Shown piece after piece: positions 7,393-7,472 of a stretch of DNA of 7,472 nucleotides. Made by a program: the position numbers and the translations under genes. The notes beneath the pieces are model-generated. The model did no database searches, was not told the DNA's origin, and worked only from the letters and a program-made list of their open reading frames with translations. Within the stretch, counting starts at the first letter, position 1, and each line of letters starts with the position of its first letter. Source of the stretch: Burkholderiaceae bacterium (lineage in GTDB: Bacteria > Pseudomonadota > Gammaproteobacteria > Burkholderiales > Burkholderiaceae); the NCBI GenBank assembly GCA_947373615.1, contig CANBYN010000087.1, positions 1 to 7,472 of the forward strand, given 5' to 3'.

Positions 7393-7472
7393 ATGTTATC
7401 TATTAAGAATCTTGAAGCAGGCTACGGCAAAGTGAAGGTCCTCCACGGCATCAATATTGATGTTCCTAAAGG
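7393..7472 (+). CDS. livF: LivF-type ABC transporter ATPase, 5' end only
   Basis: Only the first 26 codons are inside the window; the gene runs off the right edge. They encode the typical LivF opening, MLSIKNLEAGYGKVKVLHGI followed by NIDVPKG, which contains the A-loop aromatic (GYG) that stacks on adenine in ABC ATPases. The Walker A motif would follow just beyond the edge. LivF is the second ATPase of Liv-type importers, expected to pair with the LivG half of the preceding fusion protein. The gap after the fusion gene is 31 bases without a promoter or terminator, so it belongs to the same operon. The ribosome binding site is weak. Confidence 0.88.
   Translation, partial: MLSIKNLEAGYGKVKVLHGINIDVPK

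Noticed and set aside
3221..7472. Assignment of the importer as a urea (Urt) or dedicated leucine (Liv) system
   Set aside because: The binding protein does not show enough diagnostic residues by eye and no metabolic genes for one substrate lie beside it, so only the transporter class is called.

Overview
This is a chromosomal segment from a Gram-negative bacterium, most likely a betaproteobacterium of the order Burkholderiales. The moderate-to-low GC, the DarP-type gene and the style of the liv proteins recall Polynucleobacter-like freshwater members; that placement is an inference and no marker gene confirms it. Coding density is high: the longest stretch without a gene is about 150 bases. 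I see no RNA genes, mobile elements or CRISPR arrays.

Left part (1-3068). The minus strand carries the 5' part of a darP (yjgA, DUF615) ribosome-assembly gene that runs off the left edge. Diverging from it across about 115 bases is a two-gene plus-strand unit: a GMC-family FAD-dependent oxidoreductase, and a ten-helix drug/metabolite exporter closely resembling E. coli EamA. The exporter gene overlaps the end of the oxidoreductase gene and seems to use a GTG start.

Right part (3221-7472). A liv-type (HAAT family) ABC importer locus begins with a secreted substrate-binding protein. It is preceded by a convincing sigma70-type promoter (TTAACT, 17 bp, TATAAT) and a good ribosome binding site. 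A strong intrinsic terminator follows the binding-protein gene. Next come a LivH-type permease, a single polypeptide fusing a LivM-type permease to a LivG-type ATPase, and the first codons of a LivF-type ATPase cut by the right edge. Together they form a complete importer: the periplasmic protein captures a substrate (branched-chain amino acid or a related small carboxylate/amide), LivH and LivM form the membrane channel, and LivG and LivF hydrolyse ATP.

The most notable features are the LivM-LivG fusion with an extra two-helix insert near the end of the LivM part, and a 9-bp direct repeat spaced 22 bp apart, one copy of which covers the -35 box of the binding-protein promoter. Nothing here amounts to a clearly undescribed system; this is mostly ordinary core metabolism and transport.
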